DNA from: Siminovitchia acidinfaciens
GTDB lineage: Bacteria; Bacillota; Bacilli; Bacillales; Bacillaceae_C
Direction: 5' to 3'
DNA: 64,000 nt
Assembly: GCF_003605385.1 (NCBI RefSeq)
Contig: NZ_QYTV02000008.1
Location: forward strand, 81,586-145,585
Below the pieces are notes generated by a model, which was not told where the DNA came from, searched no databases, and saw nothing but the letters and a program-made list of their open reading frames with translations. Made by a program: the position numbers and the translations under genes. Numbering within the stretch: the first letter of the stretch is position 1; the number at the start of each line of letters is the position of its first letter. Of this stretch, positions 8,807 to 18,233 are shown in pieces.

Positions 8807-9900
8807 GGGTATTACATGTCGTCGTAAATATGAACAGGGGCGGAGCCGAAACACTTATTATGAACTTATATCGAAACATTGATCGCTCCAAGGTTCAATT
8901 TGATTTCTTAACATGCAGGGCCGGGGTATTCGATGAAGAAATTTCAACAATGGGCGGGAGAATCCATCGAATTCCTTATATTTCGGATGTGGGACATTTC
9001 AAATATATAAAGGCCTTAACACAGTTTTTTTCCGAACAGGATCATTATGAAATCGTCCATTCGCACTTAGATAAGATGAGTGGAGTTGTGCTTCGGGCAG
9101 CAAAAAATGCTGGGGTTCCTGTCAGGATTTCACATAGTCATAATACGCAAAGTGAAGGAGGAATAGCTACAAGAACATATAAGTGGCTTGCTGGAACATT
9201 AATTCCTCGTAATTCGACAACATTCTTTGCTTGTTCTACTGAAGCTGCAAAATGGTTATTTAATGGGAAGTCACAAACCGCTCAAATATTAAAAAATGGG
9301 ATAGAATATGAAAAATTTGCTTTCTCACATGAGGTAAGAAAGCAAGTAAGAGATGAATTGCAGCTGAATAATAAACATTATGTGCTTGGACATGTAGGAA
9401 GGTTTTCTCTCCAGAAAAATCATTCATTTCTCATAGATGTCTTTGCAAAATACTCTAAGATGAATGATCATGCGGTTCTTTTACTTATTGGGGATGGTCC
9501 TTTACGCAAGGAAATGGAAGAGAAAGTCCGGACTTTGTATCTAGAAAAAAAGGTGTTCTTTTTAGGGGTAAGAAGTGACATTAACCGAGTACTTCAAGGA
9601 TTGGATTTGTTTGTTTTTCCGTCTTTGCACGAAGGTTTGCCCGTTTCGTTAATGGAAGCGCAAGGAGCAGATTTACCCTGTCTCATATCGGATCGTATTT
9701 CAAAAGAAGTTGATCTAGGAGTGCACTTAGTTCATTATGCGTCTTTGGAAGATACAGTGGAATGGGCAGAGCAAATAAAAAAAATTTCAAATAAGTGTAT
9801 TTCAAAAACTAATGTCCCTGCAGCTTTAACAGCCCAAGGCTATGATATTACAGCCACTGCTAATCAGATTGAAGATTTTTATTTATCCGTTTCGGGGTGA
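8791..9900 (+). CDS. epsF: Glycosyltransferase family 4 (EpsF-like)
   Basis: This 369-residue GT-B enzyme opens with RVLHVVVNMNRGGAETLIMN and has SLHEGLPVSLMEAQGADLP (E-x7-E) near the C-terminus. It is most like B. subtilis EpsF. It starts at GTG 8791, overlapping the end of epsD by 16 bp, with GAGGAAG upstream. In B. subtilis epsE, which encodes a glycosyltransferase and flagellar clutch, lies between epsD and epsF; here the two genes overlap and leave no room for it. Sugar specificity cannot be read. Confidence 0.87.
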   Translation: MGGPLRVLHVVVNMNRGGAETLIMNLYRNIDRSKVQFDFLTCRAGVFDEEISTMGGRIHRIPYISDVGHFKYIKALTQFFSEQDHYEIVHSHLDKMSGVVLRAAKNAGVPVRISHSHNTQSEGGIATRTYKWLAGTLIPRNSTTFFACSTEAAKWLFNGKSQTAQILKNGIEYEKFAFSHEVRKQVRDELQLNNKHYVLGHVGRFSLQKNHSFLIDVFAKYSKMNDHAVLLLIGDGPLRKEMEEKVRTLYLEKKVFFLGVRSDINRVLQGLDLFVFPSLHEGLPVSLMEAQGADLPCLISDRISKEVDLGVHLVHYASLEDTVEWAEQIKKISNKCISKTNVPAALTAQGYDITATANQIEDFYLSVSG

Positions 9901-9907
9901 ACAAAAA

Positions 9908-10798
9908 ATGAAGCTACTAACCGTTTTTACTCCGACTTATAATCGGGCATATTGTTTGGATAACTGCTACCAAAGTCTATTGCGCCAGACTAGTAAGGAT
10001 TTTGTTTGGCTCATTGTAGACGATGGGTCTACGGATAACACAAAGCAGTTAGTAGATGAATGGATAAAAGATAATAAAATTGAAATAAGATATTACTGGC
10101 AAGAAAATCTAGGTATGCATGGGGCGCATAATACTGCTTACGACCTTATTCATACTGAAATAAATGTTTGTATTGATTCCGATGATTGTATGCCAGATGA
10201 TGCTGTAGAAAAGATAAATGCCTTTTGGAGAAAATTTGGAAGTGAAGAAGTAAGCGGCATCATTGGACTCGACTCATACACGAATCAACAAATCATCGGT
10301 ACAAAATTACCTGTACACCTCAAAAGCTCCACGTTGTTTGATCTCTATCATAAGTATGGGGTTATGGGAGATAAAAAGCTTGTATATCGAACAACATTGA
10401 CAAAACAGTATCGGTATCCTATTTTCGCCAACGAAAAATATGTAGGGCTCGCTTATAAGTATTATATGCTCGATAAACAATACAAAATGTTACTTCTAAA
10501 TGAAGTATTGTGCTGTGTTGAGTATTTACCAGATGGTTCTTCTTTAAATATGTTAAATCAATACGTAAAAAACCCGAAAGGCTTTGCTTTTTATAGAAAA
10601 GAACTCATGAAGCTCCCTTTTGCAAGTCTAACATTTAAATTTAGGCAGGCAATACATTATGTATCTAGCAGCTTATTGATGGATAATAAAAAGTTTTTAG
10701 GAGAATCACCTAATAAAGGCTTAACGATATTAGCTATCCCCTTTGGCATCCTATTATATCTTTATATTACATCCAAAACTAGGACTGCACCGGGGTGA
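9908..10798 (+). CDS. Glycosyltransferase family 2
   Basis: A GT-A fold enzyme of 296 residues starting LLTVFTPTYNRAYCLDNCYQ, with the nucleotide-sugar motif WLIVDDGSTDNT and the DxD-type metal site CIDSDDCMPDD. A hydrophobic C-terminal segment (about 272-288) may tether it to the membrane. I chose ATG 9908 because GGGGTGA lies 6 bases upstream, overlapping the epsF stop; an upstream frame extension to 9842 lies inside epsF. Its position between epsF and epsG has no direct equivalent in B. subtilis eps. It does not resemble EpsE. Confidence 0.85.
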   Translation: MKLLTVFTPTYNRAYCLDNCYQSLLRQTSKDFVWLIVDDGSTDNTKQLVDEWIKDNKIEIRYYWQENLGMHGAHNTAYDLIHTEINVCIDSDDCMPDDAVEKINAFWRKFGSEEVSGIIGLDSYTNQQIIGTKLPVHLKSSTLFDLYHKYGVMGDKKLVYRTTLTKQYRYPIFANEKYVGLAYKYYMLDKQYKMLLLNEVLCCVEYLPDGSSLNMLNQYVKNPKGFAFYRKELMKLPFASLTFKFRQAIHYVSSSLLMDNKKFLGESPNKGLTILAIPFGILLYLYITSKTRTAPG

Positions 10799-10843
10799 TA
10801 TAACATTCTATGCTGTCCTCTTTTATTGGAAAGGAAAGGAAAT

Positions 10844-11923
10844 ATGACTGTTCTGTGGATCAATCTTGCTATCGTTTTTATTTTATCTTTTTTTGCAAGG
10901 TACTTCGCTACAGCTGTAGTTGCAACAGGAACAACACCTCCTATTAGACCGAACAAAATATTAGTATTAGCTGCTCTTATACCATTAGTACTTATTTCAG
11001 GCCTCAGATCAGGTATAGGCGATACTTTTTTTTATAAACATATATATGTGATTAATGATTTTACATGGGAGTATATCCTATCCCAGAAAGATATTGCATT
11101 TGGGATTCTCCAAATGCTCTTAAAAAAATTCTCAGATGATCCTCAGATATTAATTCTTACAACTGCTTTAATTACTAATGTACTGATTGTATATGTCCTA
11201 TATAAATATTCACGGATGTTCGAGCTTAGTATGTATGTGTATATTACAGGGGGCTTATTTTTAGTTTCAATGAATGGGATAAGGCAAGTGTTAGCTGCGG
11301 CGATTATATTTACTGCGACAAAATATTTAATCGAGGGTAATTGGATTAAGTATTTTTTGATTGTTCTTCTGGCCTCAGCTTTTCATCAAAGCGCATTAAT
11401 ATTAATCCCTATATATTTTTTTGTAAGATATAAAGCCTGGTCAAAAGCAACGTTGCTTCTTCTTGTATTTTCAGTAGTCATCGTAGCAGGTTATGCTCAA
11501 TTTTCCTCCATATTATTTTCTGCACTTGAAGAAACGCAATACGGTCACTACTCAGACTTTCATGAAGGTGGAGCAAACGCCATTAGGGTTGCAGTAAATG
11601 CCACCCCCCTTTTAATTGCTTTCCTTGGTAGAGAGAAATTCAGAGAGATATTTCCCAGCAGTGATTACATCGTTAATATGGCTCTGATTGGTTTTATGTT
11701 CATGATTATATCAACACAAAACTGGATTTTTGCAAGGTTTTCAATTTATTTTAGTTTGTATCAATTAATCTTGATATCTTGGATAGTAAAGCTTTTCAGT
11801 GATAAAAATCAAAGGCTCATTTACTATTTATTATTGATTTGTTACCTCCTATATTTCTTCTATGAAAATGTGATTAGTTTAAATATCATATATGAAAGTG
11901 ATTTTTTTGGTGGGAGCAAATGA
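10844..11923 (+). CDS. epsG: EpsG-family membrane protein, probable polymerase (Wzy-like)
   Basis: This 359-residue protein has about ten predicted membrane helices. It carries the EpsG-family stretches LISGLRSGIGDTFFYKHIY and MNGIRQVLAAAI. Members polymerise lipid-linked repeat units on the outer membrane face. ATG 10844 is preceded by AAAGGAAAGGA; an upstream ATG at 10826 would add six residues that overlap this site. The stop overlaps the next start in an ATGA. This is the only polymerase candidate in the locus, so it should act on the product of all the glycosyltransferases. Confidence 0.87.
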   Translation: MTVLWINLAIVFILSFFARYFATAVVATGTTPPIRPNKILVLAALIPLVLISGLRSGIGDTFFYKHIYVINDFTWEYILSQKDIAFGILQMLLKKFSDDPQILILTTALITNVLIVYVLYKYSRMFELSMYVYITGGLFLVSMNGIRQVLAAAIIFTATKYLIEGNWIKYFLIVLLASAFHQSALILIPIYFFVRYKAWSKATLLLLVFSVVIVAGYAQFSSILFSALEETQYGHYSDFHEGGANAIRVAVNATPLLIAFLGREKFREIFPSSDYIVNMALIGFMFMIISTQNWIFARFSIYFSLYQLILISWIVKLFSDKNQRLIYYLLLICYLLYFFYENVISLNIIYESDFFGGSK

Positions 11924-13065
11924 CCAAATTAGACCACCCTAAAAGGGTCTTGCATATTGTAAGTTCAATGGGACGAGGCGGGGCTGAAACACTGATCATG
12001 AATATATACAGAAATATAGATCGGAAAAAGCTCCAATTTGATTTTATCACCCATAGCAAGGCATCTGGTGACTTTGACGATGAAATAAAATCAATGGGTG
12101 GCACTATATATAATATATCGAGCCTTGGCACAAAGGGTCCAATGAATTATATAAAGCAATTAGTTAATGTGATGTCTTCCAATGATTATGTAGCCGTCCA
12201 TGCTCATACTGACTACCAAAGCGGCTTTCCAGCGTTGGCGGCTAAAATTTGTGGGATAAAAAATAGAATTTGTCATTCGCATAGTAATTTTTGGTTGAAA
12301 AGCAATAGTTTTAAAACATGGTTCACGCTTAAAATTTTGCAAGCTCTAATTAAGTCCTCCGCTACAAAGTTTTGCAGTTGTAGTGAAGAAGCTGCGGAAT
12401 TCTTATTTGGTAAAAGGACGGTTATTAATGGCGGTGTACACATCCTGAAAAATGGAATTGACATAAGTGAATATATCGATATTGAAGCAAATAGTAGAGA
12501 AAGTGTGTTGAAAGAACTTGATTTATCAGAAGATACAAAAATCGTTGGTCATGTAGGGCGTTTTTCAGAATCAAAGAATCATAAGTTCATCTTAAAAATC
12601 ATGAAAAAGCTGGTTGAAGAAGACAATCGTTTTACAGCTGTTTTAATCGGGGATGGCCCACTAAGAAAAACAATTGAAATGGAAGCTAAAAAATTGCGGA
12701 TACGAGATCATATAAAATTTTTAGGGGTGAGGTCAGATATTCCTAGGCTTATGAATGCTTTTGACGTTTTTCTTTTCCCTTCATTATTTGAGGGGTTCGG
12801 TATCGTGATGTTAGAGGCTCAGTGCTCAGGGACGCCATGTATTGCATCGGACTTCGTGCCTAAAAGTACGGACATGGAGTTAGGTTTAGTAAAATACTTT
12901 CAACTAGAGGATGACATTGATAAATGGTGTGATGGCATTAAAGCAGCTGTATTAATGGATGGCCCAACTAACAATTCACGTATAAAAAACATCTCTAAAC
13001 TTGGTTTTAACATTCAAGAAAATTTGAATGATTGGTTAAAATTATACGGAATTCAAAGCCAGTAA
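11920..13065 (+). CDS. Glycosyltransferase family 4, second EpsF-like copy
   Basis: A 381-residue GT-B enzyme that looks like a paralogue of the 8791 gene: both open with RVLHIV/RVLHVV, then GRGGAETLIMN or NRGGAETLIMN, and share VGHVGRFS and a KNHKFI/KNHSFL pattern. The donor-site region is SLFEGFGIVMLEAQCSGTP. It starts in a 4-bp overlap with epsG. Duplication and divergence of an EpsF-type transferase would lengthen the repeat unit relative to B. subtilis. Substrate unknown. Confidence 0.87.
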   Translation: MTKLDHPKRVLHIVSSMGRGGAETLIMNIYRNIDRKKLQFDFITHSKASGDFDDEIKSMGGTIYNISSLGTKGPMNYIKQLVNVMSSNDYVAVHAHTDYQSGFPALAAKICGIKNRICHSHSNFWLKSNSFKTWFTLKILQALIKSSATKFCSCSEEAAEFLFGKRTVINGGVHILKNGIDISEYIDIEANSRESVLKELDLSEDTKIVGHVGRFSESKNHKFILKIMKKLVEEDNRFTAVLIGDGPLRKTIEMEAKKLRIRDHIKFLGVRSDIPRLMNAFDVFLFPSLFEGFGIVMLEAQCSGTPCIASDFVPKSTDMELGLVKYFQLEDDIDKWCDGIKAAVLMDGPTNNSRIKNISKLGFNIQENLNDWLKLYGIQSQ

Positions 13066-13080
13066 AGAGGTGTTATATTA

Positions 13081-14280
13081 ATGAAGAAAAAAATTTTAAT
13101 TGCTTCTTTTGATTTGGCAATAGGTGGTGTAGAACGCAGTTTAATCGGCTTATTAAATCAATTAGACTATAGTACATATGATGTGGATTTAATGCTATTT
13201 AAACACGAAGGAGAATTTCTTCCATTCCTGCCTGAGGGGCCGCATCTTTTGGATGAGGTGCCTCAATATGCAACTTTCAGGAAGTCTATTTATCAAATTT
13301 TAAAAGAAGGATATTATCCGATTGGTGTTTCGAGATTGTTAGCTAGATCCCTAAGTTCCATTCATGGGAAAATCAAACGTATTGATGAACCGGGTTATTT
13401 GGCGATTCAGTACGGTTGGGAAATGTCAACTCCCTTTCTCCCAAAACTAAATAAAGAATATGATGTGGCCATAGGTTTTCTATGGCCACATCATTTTATA
13501 GGGGAAAAAGTAAAAGCAAAGAAAAAAATTGGTTGGATACATACGGATTACTCAAATATATATGTGAACAAAAAGTTGGAAAGCCATATGTGGAATAAGT
13601 TAGATAATATTGTTGCTGTCTCTAATGATTGTTCAAAAACGTTTCTGAATATTTTTCCGAGTTTCAAAGGGAAAACGTCTGTCATTGAAAATGTCCTTTC
13701 ACCTCTAATAATCAGAGAGCAAGCTAATTTAGAGATGCCGACAGAAATTAAGAAATTACCAGGAAAAACGATTTTAGTAACAGTCGGCAGATTTTCACAT
13801 GCAAAAGGTTTGGATTATGCCATAAGAGCATGTAAGGAATTACTTGATACCGGATATGATGTTGAATGGTATGTGGTGGGATATGGACCTCTTGAAGATG
13901 AGCTAAATAAATTAATTAATGAATTAAATCTTAAGGATCGCTTTTTTTTACTAGGCAAAAAGATTAATCCTTATCCTTATATAAAAGCATGTGACATCTA
14001 TGTTCAACCATCCAGATATGAAGGGAAGGCTGTAACCATTCGTGAAGCGCAGATTCTAGGAAAGCCAGTCGTAATGACTAATTTTCCTACCGCAAAAAGC
14101 CAAGCGCGAGATGAGTATGATGCGTTAATCACACCACTTAGTACCTCAGGGATTGTAAAAGGGATAAAGAGATTAGTAGATAATGAGGATTTAAGGGCAA
14201 GACTAATCTCAAATATACGCAAAAAGGATTATGGAAACGAGACCGAAGTGGAGAAGTTATATCAGTTAATTGAAGCGTAA
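13081..14280 (+). CDS. Glycosyltransferase family 4 (paralogue group A)
   Basis: This 399-residue GT-B enzyme starts MKKKILIASFDLAIGGVERS and has IGWIHTDYSN, VTVGRFSHAKGLDYAIRAC and SRYEGKAVTIREAQILGKP (E-x7-E). The same architecture recurs in the genes at 19282, 20491 and 31505, all with a GG-x-E/R-x-SL N-terminus, a K-A-K-x-K-I-x-W-x-H/N segment and NPYPYI. The four are paralogues. It lies 15 bp after the previous gene. It probably adds one residue of the repeat unit. Confidence 0.86.
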   Translation: MKKKILIASFDLAIGGVERSLIGLLNQLDYSTYDVDLMLFKHEGEFLPFLPEGPHLLDEVPQYATFRKSIYQILKEGYYPIGVSRLLARSLSSIHGKIKRIDEPGYLAIQYGWEMSTPFLPKLNKEYDVAIGFLWPHHFIGEKVKAKKKIGWIHTDYSNIYVNKKLESHMWNKLDNIVAVSNDCSKTFLNIFPSFKGKTSVIENVLSPLIIREQANLEMPTEIKKLPGKTILVTVGRFSHAKGLDYAIRACKELLDTGYDVEWYVVGYGPLEDELNKLINELNLKDRFFLLGKKINPYPYIKACDIYVQPSRYEGKAVTIREAQILGKPVVMTNFPTAKSQARDEYDALITPLSTSGIVKGIKRLVDNEDLRARLISNIRKKDYGNETEVEKLYQLIEA

Positions 14281-14304
14281 TCTAAAGGTAAGGGGGGATG
14301 AAAA

Positions 14305-15339
14305 ATGGCTATACTTATTACTGGTGGAGCCGGGTACATTGGCAGTCATACGTGTGTCGAATTGTTGAAGGCAGGTTATGAAATTGTCGTGGTCGATAAT
14401 TATCTTAATAGTAAACCTGAATCATTAAAGCGTGTGAGTGAGATTACAGGTAAGAGCTTTGATGTTTATCATGTTGACTTGATGGATGAGAAGAGTTTAG
14501 ACCAAGTGTTTATCGAAAACCCCATCGAAGCTGTCATTCATTTTGCCGGATTAAAGTCGGTTGGAGAATCAGTTAAAACTCCACTATTGTACTATGAACA
14601 TAATATTATTAGTACAGTCAAATTGTGTAACGTAATGGAGAAGTACAATGTAAAAAATCTTGTTTTTAGTTCATCAGCTACTGTTTATGGAGAGCCTGAG
14701 CGCATTCCAATTTCTGAAGATTCTCCATTAAAGGCAATGAATCCATACGGTCGTACAAAACTTATAATCGAAGAACTCTTATCTGATCTTTATGAATCCG
14801 ATCATAATTGGAGTATTGCACTTTTAAGATACTTTAATCCAATTGGAGCGCATGAAAGTGGACTAATAGGTGAGGCTCCAAATGGAATTCCGAACAATTT
14901 GATGCCATATATTACTCAAGTGGCAATTGGAAAGTTAAAAGAACTAAATGTTCTTGGGAATAATTATCCAACTTGTGATGGTACTGGTATAAGGGATTAC
15001 ATTCATGTGGTCGATCTTGCAAAAGGTCATTTAAAAGCACTTGAAAAAATAACCGAAATAAATGGGGTCAATGCGTATAATCTTGGGACTGGTAAAGGAT
15101 ATAGTGTCTTAGAAGTGGTTGCAGCTTTTGAAAAAGCATCAGATGTAAAAATACCTTGTAAAATTGTTGGTCCAAGACCAGGCGATATAGCTATATGTTA
15201 TGCAGACCCGTCTAAAGCTCAAATGGAACTTGGATGGATTGCTGAAAAAGGCGTTGAAGAAATGTGTGCAGATTCGTGGAGATGGCAATCTAGTAACCCA
15301 AATGGGTATGACACAAAAACTAAAATTAAGATAACATAA
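14305..15339 (+). CDS. galE: UDP-glucose 4-epimerase
   Basis: A 344-residue SDR enzyme interconverting UDP-Glc and UDP-Gal (or the GlcNAc/GalNAc pair). It shows the NAD site GGAGYIGSHTCVELL (about 7-21), the Ser triad SSSATVYG and the catalytic YGRTK. AAGGGGGGATG precedes the ATG. A strong intrinsic terminator begins at its stop codon although the locus continues, so it may end one transcript while EAR-modified polymerase reads on. With galU it supplies UDP-galactose-type donors. Confidence 0.95.
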   Translation: MAILITGGAGYIGSHTCVELLKAGYEIVVVDNYLNSKPESLKRVSEITGKSFDVYHVDLMDEKSLDQVFIENPIEAVIHFAGLKSVGESVKTPLLYYEHNIISTVKLCNVMEKYNVKNLVFSSSATVYGEPERIPISEDSPLKAMNPYGRTKLIIEELLSDLYESDHNWSIALLRYFNPIGAHESGLIGEAPNGIPNNLMPYITQVAIGKLKELNVLGNNYPTCDGTGIRDYIHVVDLAKGHLKALEKITEINGVNAYNLGTGKGYSVLEVVAAFEKASDVKIPCKIVGPRPGDIAICYADPSKAQMELGWIAEKGVEEMCADSWRWQSSNPNGYDTKTKIKIT

Positions 15340-15373
15340 GTCCTCGCTTATAACATGAAAGCGGGGACTTTTT
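15338..15373 (+). terminator. Intrinsic terminator inside the eps locus, after galE
   Basis: A 12-bp stem, left arm 15338-15349 (AAGTCCTCGCTT) and right arm 15359-15370 (AAGCGGGGACTT), has one G-U pair and a 9-base loop, then T residues to 15373. It begins at the galE stop codon. Genes on the same strand continue for another 25 kb, so it is a likely target of EAR antitermination. Confidence 0.85.
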
Positions 15374-15411
15374 CTGCAAAAGTTTGTATAGGGAAAAGTG
15401 AGGAAGGCCCA

Positions 15412-15588
15412 GTGAATATTTCTGAAAGACTAACTCAGAAGAGTTTGAAAAGAATTTTAACGAATACTTATATTAAGGGACAAGAATCGGAAAATATAAA
15501 AGTCGAAGATTTATTGGAAGAAATAAAACAACAAGTTAAAACAGTTGTTAAAGGGAAAGAAAATATTGGTGATTTTGGTAACCTTTGA
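15412..15588 (+). CDS. Small conserved-looking protein of unknown function, 58 aa
   Basis: I do not recognise this protein. It is charged and likely helical (LTQKSLKRIL; VEDLLEEIKQQVKTVVKGKE) with no membrane segment or Cys. The frame is open from an ATG at 15355, but that start lies in the galE terminator. GTG 15412 has GAGGAAGG just upstream and is preferred. The stop is 14 bp before the FemAB-like gene, which supports a real, co-translated small gene. It could be an accessory subunit or a regulator. Confidence 0.5.
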   Translation: MNISERLTQKSLKRILTNTYIKGQESENIKVEDLLEEIKQQVKTVVKGKENIGDFGNL

Positions 15589-15602
15589 AGAGGAGAAAAA
15601 CA

Positions 15603-16654
15603 TGACTCAATTTGAAATAATTAACAATCCTTCCACATGGAATGTAAAACTTAAAAATTTTAGAGGAATAGATTGTTATTATTCTTATGAATATGGAAAT
15701 TTATTTGCTAAGAAAGAAAATGGCAGATTATTTTCGGCATACTTTGAAAATAATCAAACTAAAATATTTTATCCATTTATCAAAAGGATCGTACCATTTG
15801 GAAATGGGGATCTATATGATATTGTAACTCCCTATGGATATGGTGGACCTTTTATAGAGGGATGTGAAGAATCAATCACGGAGTTTTACAAATACTTTAG
15901 TGATTATTGTGAAATGAATCATATTATTACTGAAACAATAAGATTTCATCCCTTATATAATAATCATAGATGGTTTAGGAATATTATTGATGTTGAGTAT
16001 ATAAAACAAACAACCGCTGCAGATTTAACAATTTCATTGGAAGAGATAAGACAAAATTACTCAAATATGAATAAACGCAATATAAGGAAGGCGATAAAGA
16101 ACAATATATCTTGCTTTGTTGCGGAAAATAATTTAGAAAATATCTCTAAATTTGTTCAAATGTACAATGAAACAATGATTAAGAATAATGCAGCTGATTA
16201 TTACTTTTTTGATGAAAATTATTTTATAGAACAAATGCAGGACACTAATTTAGGAAAAACTTATTTACTCTTCGCAAAATATAATAATGATATTATCGCC
16301 GGAACAATCGTAATTGTAGGTCAAGAATTTTCACACTATCACCTGGGGGCATCAAAATCCAGTTTTTTAGCTTTGAAGCCTAACAATTTAATGTTCGATT
16401 TTATGATTGAATTTTCTAAATCAAAAGGAGTGAAGCTTCTTCACTTAGGTGGAGGATATGAAGAGAATGATGGGCTTTTTAAGTTTAAATCTGCTTTTAC
16501 CAATAATAATAATTTCGAATACTACATTGGGAAAAAGGTCCATAATACACGAGAATATAACAAAATAACAAATGATCTAAATAAACTATACGATGTTCAG
16601 GAAAATTACTTTCCGATTTACAGAGGGAAAATTAAGAAAAAGCAATTTGTTTAG
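15603..16654 (+). CDS. FemAB/GNAT-like acyl- or aminoacyltransferase
   Basis: A 350-residue protein with a GNAT-type second half (YLLFAKYNNDIIAGTIVIVG, then YHLGASKS, and the end LLHLGGGYEENDGLFKFKSAF) typical of the Acetyltransf_6/FemAB-like group. FemAB enzymes transfer amino acids from aminoacyl-tRNA; related GNAT proteins acetylate sugars. ATG 15603 has AAGAGGAG upstream. It lies directly before epsN. B. subtilis uses the hexapeptide acetyltransferase EpsM on the EpsN product, and no EpsM is present here. This protein may fill that role or add an amino acid instead. The choice between them is inference. Confidence 0.75.
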
Positions 16655-16680
16655 ATAATCGACTTAAAAGGTGTGATAAC

Positions 16681-17835
16681 GTGAATAATCAATCAAAGAT
16701 CTATTTATCTCCTCCTCATATGAGTGGAGGTGAACTGAAATATATTAATGAAGCATTTGAAACGAATTGGATAGCACCCTTAGGACCGAATGTCGATGCC
16801 TTTGAAAATGAAATAGCCCATTATATAGGAGCCAATGGAGCAGTTGCCGTAAGTTCAGGAACTGCAGCAATCCACTTGGCTCTTTCTTTATTAGATGTAA
16901 AGAAGGGAGACACCGTATTTTGTTCAACCCTAACATTTGTAGCGAGTGCTAATCCAATTCTTTATCAAGGTGCTGAACCAGTTTTTATTGATTCAGAGCC
17001 TGAAACTTGGAATATGTCACCAGAAGCACTGGAAAAGGCATTTATAGATGCTTCTAGAACAGGGAAGTTGCCAAAAGCAGTGATTGTTGTCAATTTATAT
17101 GGTCAAAGTGCAAAAATGGATGAAATTCTTTCAATATGTAACCAATACGATGTCCCAATGATCGAGGATGCTGCTGAGTCACTTGGTTCTAGTTATAAAG
17201 GAATGTCGAGTGGTACATTTGGGAAATTTGGCATTTTTTCATTTAATGGGAATAAGATCATTACCACATCAGGTGGCGGAATGCTAGTTTCCGATGATGT
17301 AGATGCATTAAATAAGGCGCGCTTTTTAGCTACCCAATCAAGAGATCCTGCCCCTCATTATCAACACAGTGTGATGGGATTTAATTATCGGATGAGTAAT
17401 ATCTTAGCAGGAGTTGGAAGAGGGCAATTAGAAGTACTGGAGGAAAGAGTGCTCGCTAGACGGATAATATTTTCTAGATATTATCAAGGTTTATCTCATC
17501 TTCCTGGCATTTCCTTTATGCCTGAATTGGAAAATACAAGGTCTAACCGCTGGCTTACTACTCTAACAATAGACGAAAAAGAAGCGGGAATTTCGTCTAA
17601 CTACTTAATACAATCTTTAGCTGAAGAAAATATTGAAGCTCGTCCGGTATGGAAGCCACTGCATTTACAGCCTCTATTCAAGAGAGTGAAATATTATCCT
17701 TATAAAAATAACCGGAGTGTTTCTGATCATTTATTTACGACTGGCGTTTGCCTACCTTCGGGTTCCAATTTAACTGAAGAAGAAATGATAAGGGTGATCG
17801 ATTGTCTAAAAAATGCATTCAAACTAAAAATTTAG
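16681..17835 (+). CDS. epsN: DegT/DnrJ/EryC1 aminotransferase (EpsN)
   Basis: A 384-residue PLP enzyme opening IYLSPPHMSGGELKYINEAF, nearly as in B. subtilis EpsN. The PLP lysine lies in FSFNGNKIITTSGGGML (about residue 191) and the cofactor Asp in IEDAAESLGSSYKG. It should aminate the 4-keto sugar made by EpsC, giving UDP-2-acetamido-4-amino-2,4,6-trideoxyglucose, the bacillosamine precursor. GTG start with AAAAGGTG upstream. The SinR-like gene follows after 13 bp. Confidence 0.93.
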   Translation: MNNQSKIYLSPPHMSGGELKYINEAFETNWIAPLGPNVDAFENEIAHYIGANGAVAVSSGTAAIHLALSLLDVKKGDTVFCSTLTFVASANPILYQGAEPVFIDSEPETWNMSPEALEKAFIDASRTGKLPKAVIVVNLYGQSAKMDEILSICNQYDVPMIEDAAESLGSSYKGMSSGTFGKFGIFSFNGNKIITTSGGGMLVSDDVDALNKARFLATQSRDPAPHYQHSVMGFNYRMSNILAGVGRGQLEVLEERVLARRIIFSRYYQGLSHLPGISFMPELENTRSNRWLTTLTIDEKEAGISSNYLIQSLAEENIEARPVWKPLHLQPLFKRVKYYPYKNNRSVSDHLFTTGVCLPSGSNLTEEEMIRVIDCLKNAFKLKI

Positions 17836-17848
17836 GGGAACAAATATT

Positions 17849-18190
17849 ATGATAGGAAAAAATATATGTGAGATTCGAAAAAGAAGGGGACTTTCATTAA
17901 CAGAGGTAGCTAACCAAGCGGGTATAGCCAAGTCTTATTTAAGCAATATTGAAAGGGGATTGAATCAAAATCCTTCTATAAATGTGGTGGAAAGAATAGC
18001 TTGTGTATTAGAGGTAGATCTTAAAGCATTATTAAAAACGGAAAACAGCATGGAATTCAGCACACAAAGGCTTGATGAAGAATGGGTTGATTTTGTTAAT
18101 AGACTAGAAGAGTCTGGGATAGAAAAAAAACAGATTCAAGAATATAAAACATTACTGGAATTTATAAAATGGAAAAATAATCGGAAGTAA
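17849..18190 (+). CDS. SinR/SlrR-like biofilm regulator inside the eps locus
   Basis: A 113-residue protein with an N-terminal HTH (residues 1-66) and a C-terminal SinR/SinI dimerisation segment (about 75-110: LDEEWVDFVNRLEESGIEKK, then EFIKWKNN). The recognition region AKSYLSNIERGLNQNPSI is almost that of B. subtilis SinR (AKSYLSSIERNLQTNPSI). SinR represses epsA-O by binding GTTCTYT boxes; SlrR is its paralogue. Such boxes occur at several places in this locus. It lies 13 bp after epsN in the same operon, so feedback on its own transcript is likely. Whether it represses or, like SlrR, titrates a chromosomal SinR cannot be read. Confidence 0.88.
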   Translation: MIGKNICEIRKRRGLSLTEVANQAGIAKSYLSNIERGLNQNPSINVVERIACVLEVDLKALLKTENSMEFSTQRLDEEWVDFVNRLEESGIEKKQIQEYKTLLEFIKWKNNRK

Positions 18191-18233
18191 ATACTGAAAA
18201 AATAGAGTGTCCTGTGAAAGTAGGCCGGGAAAA

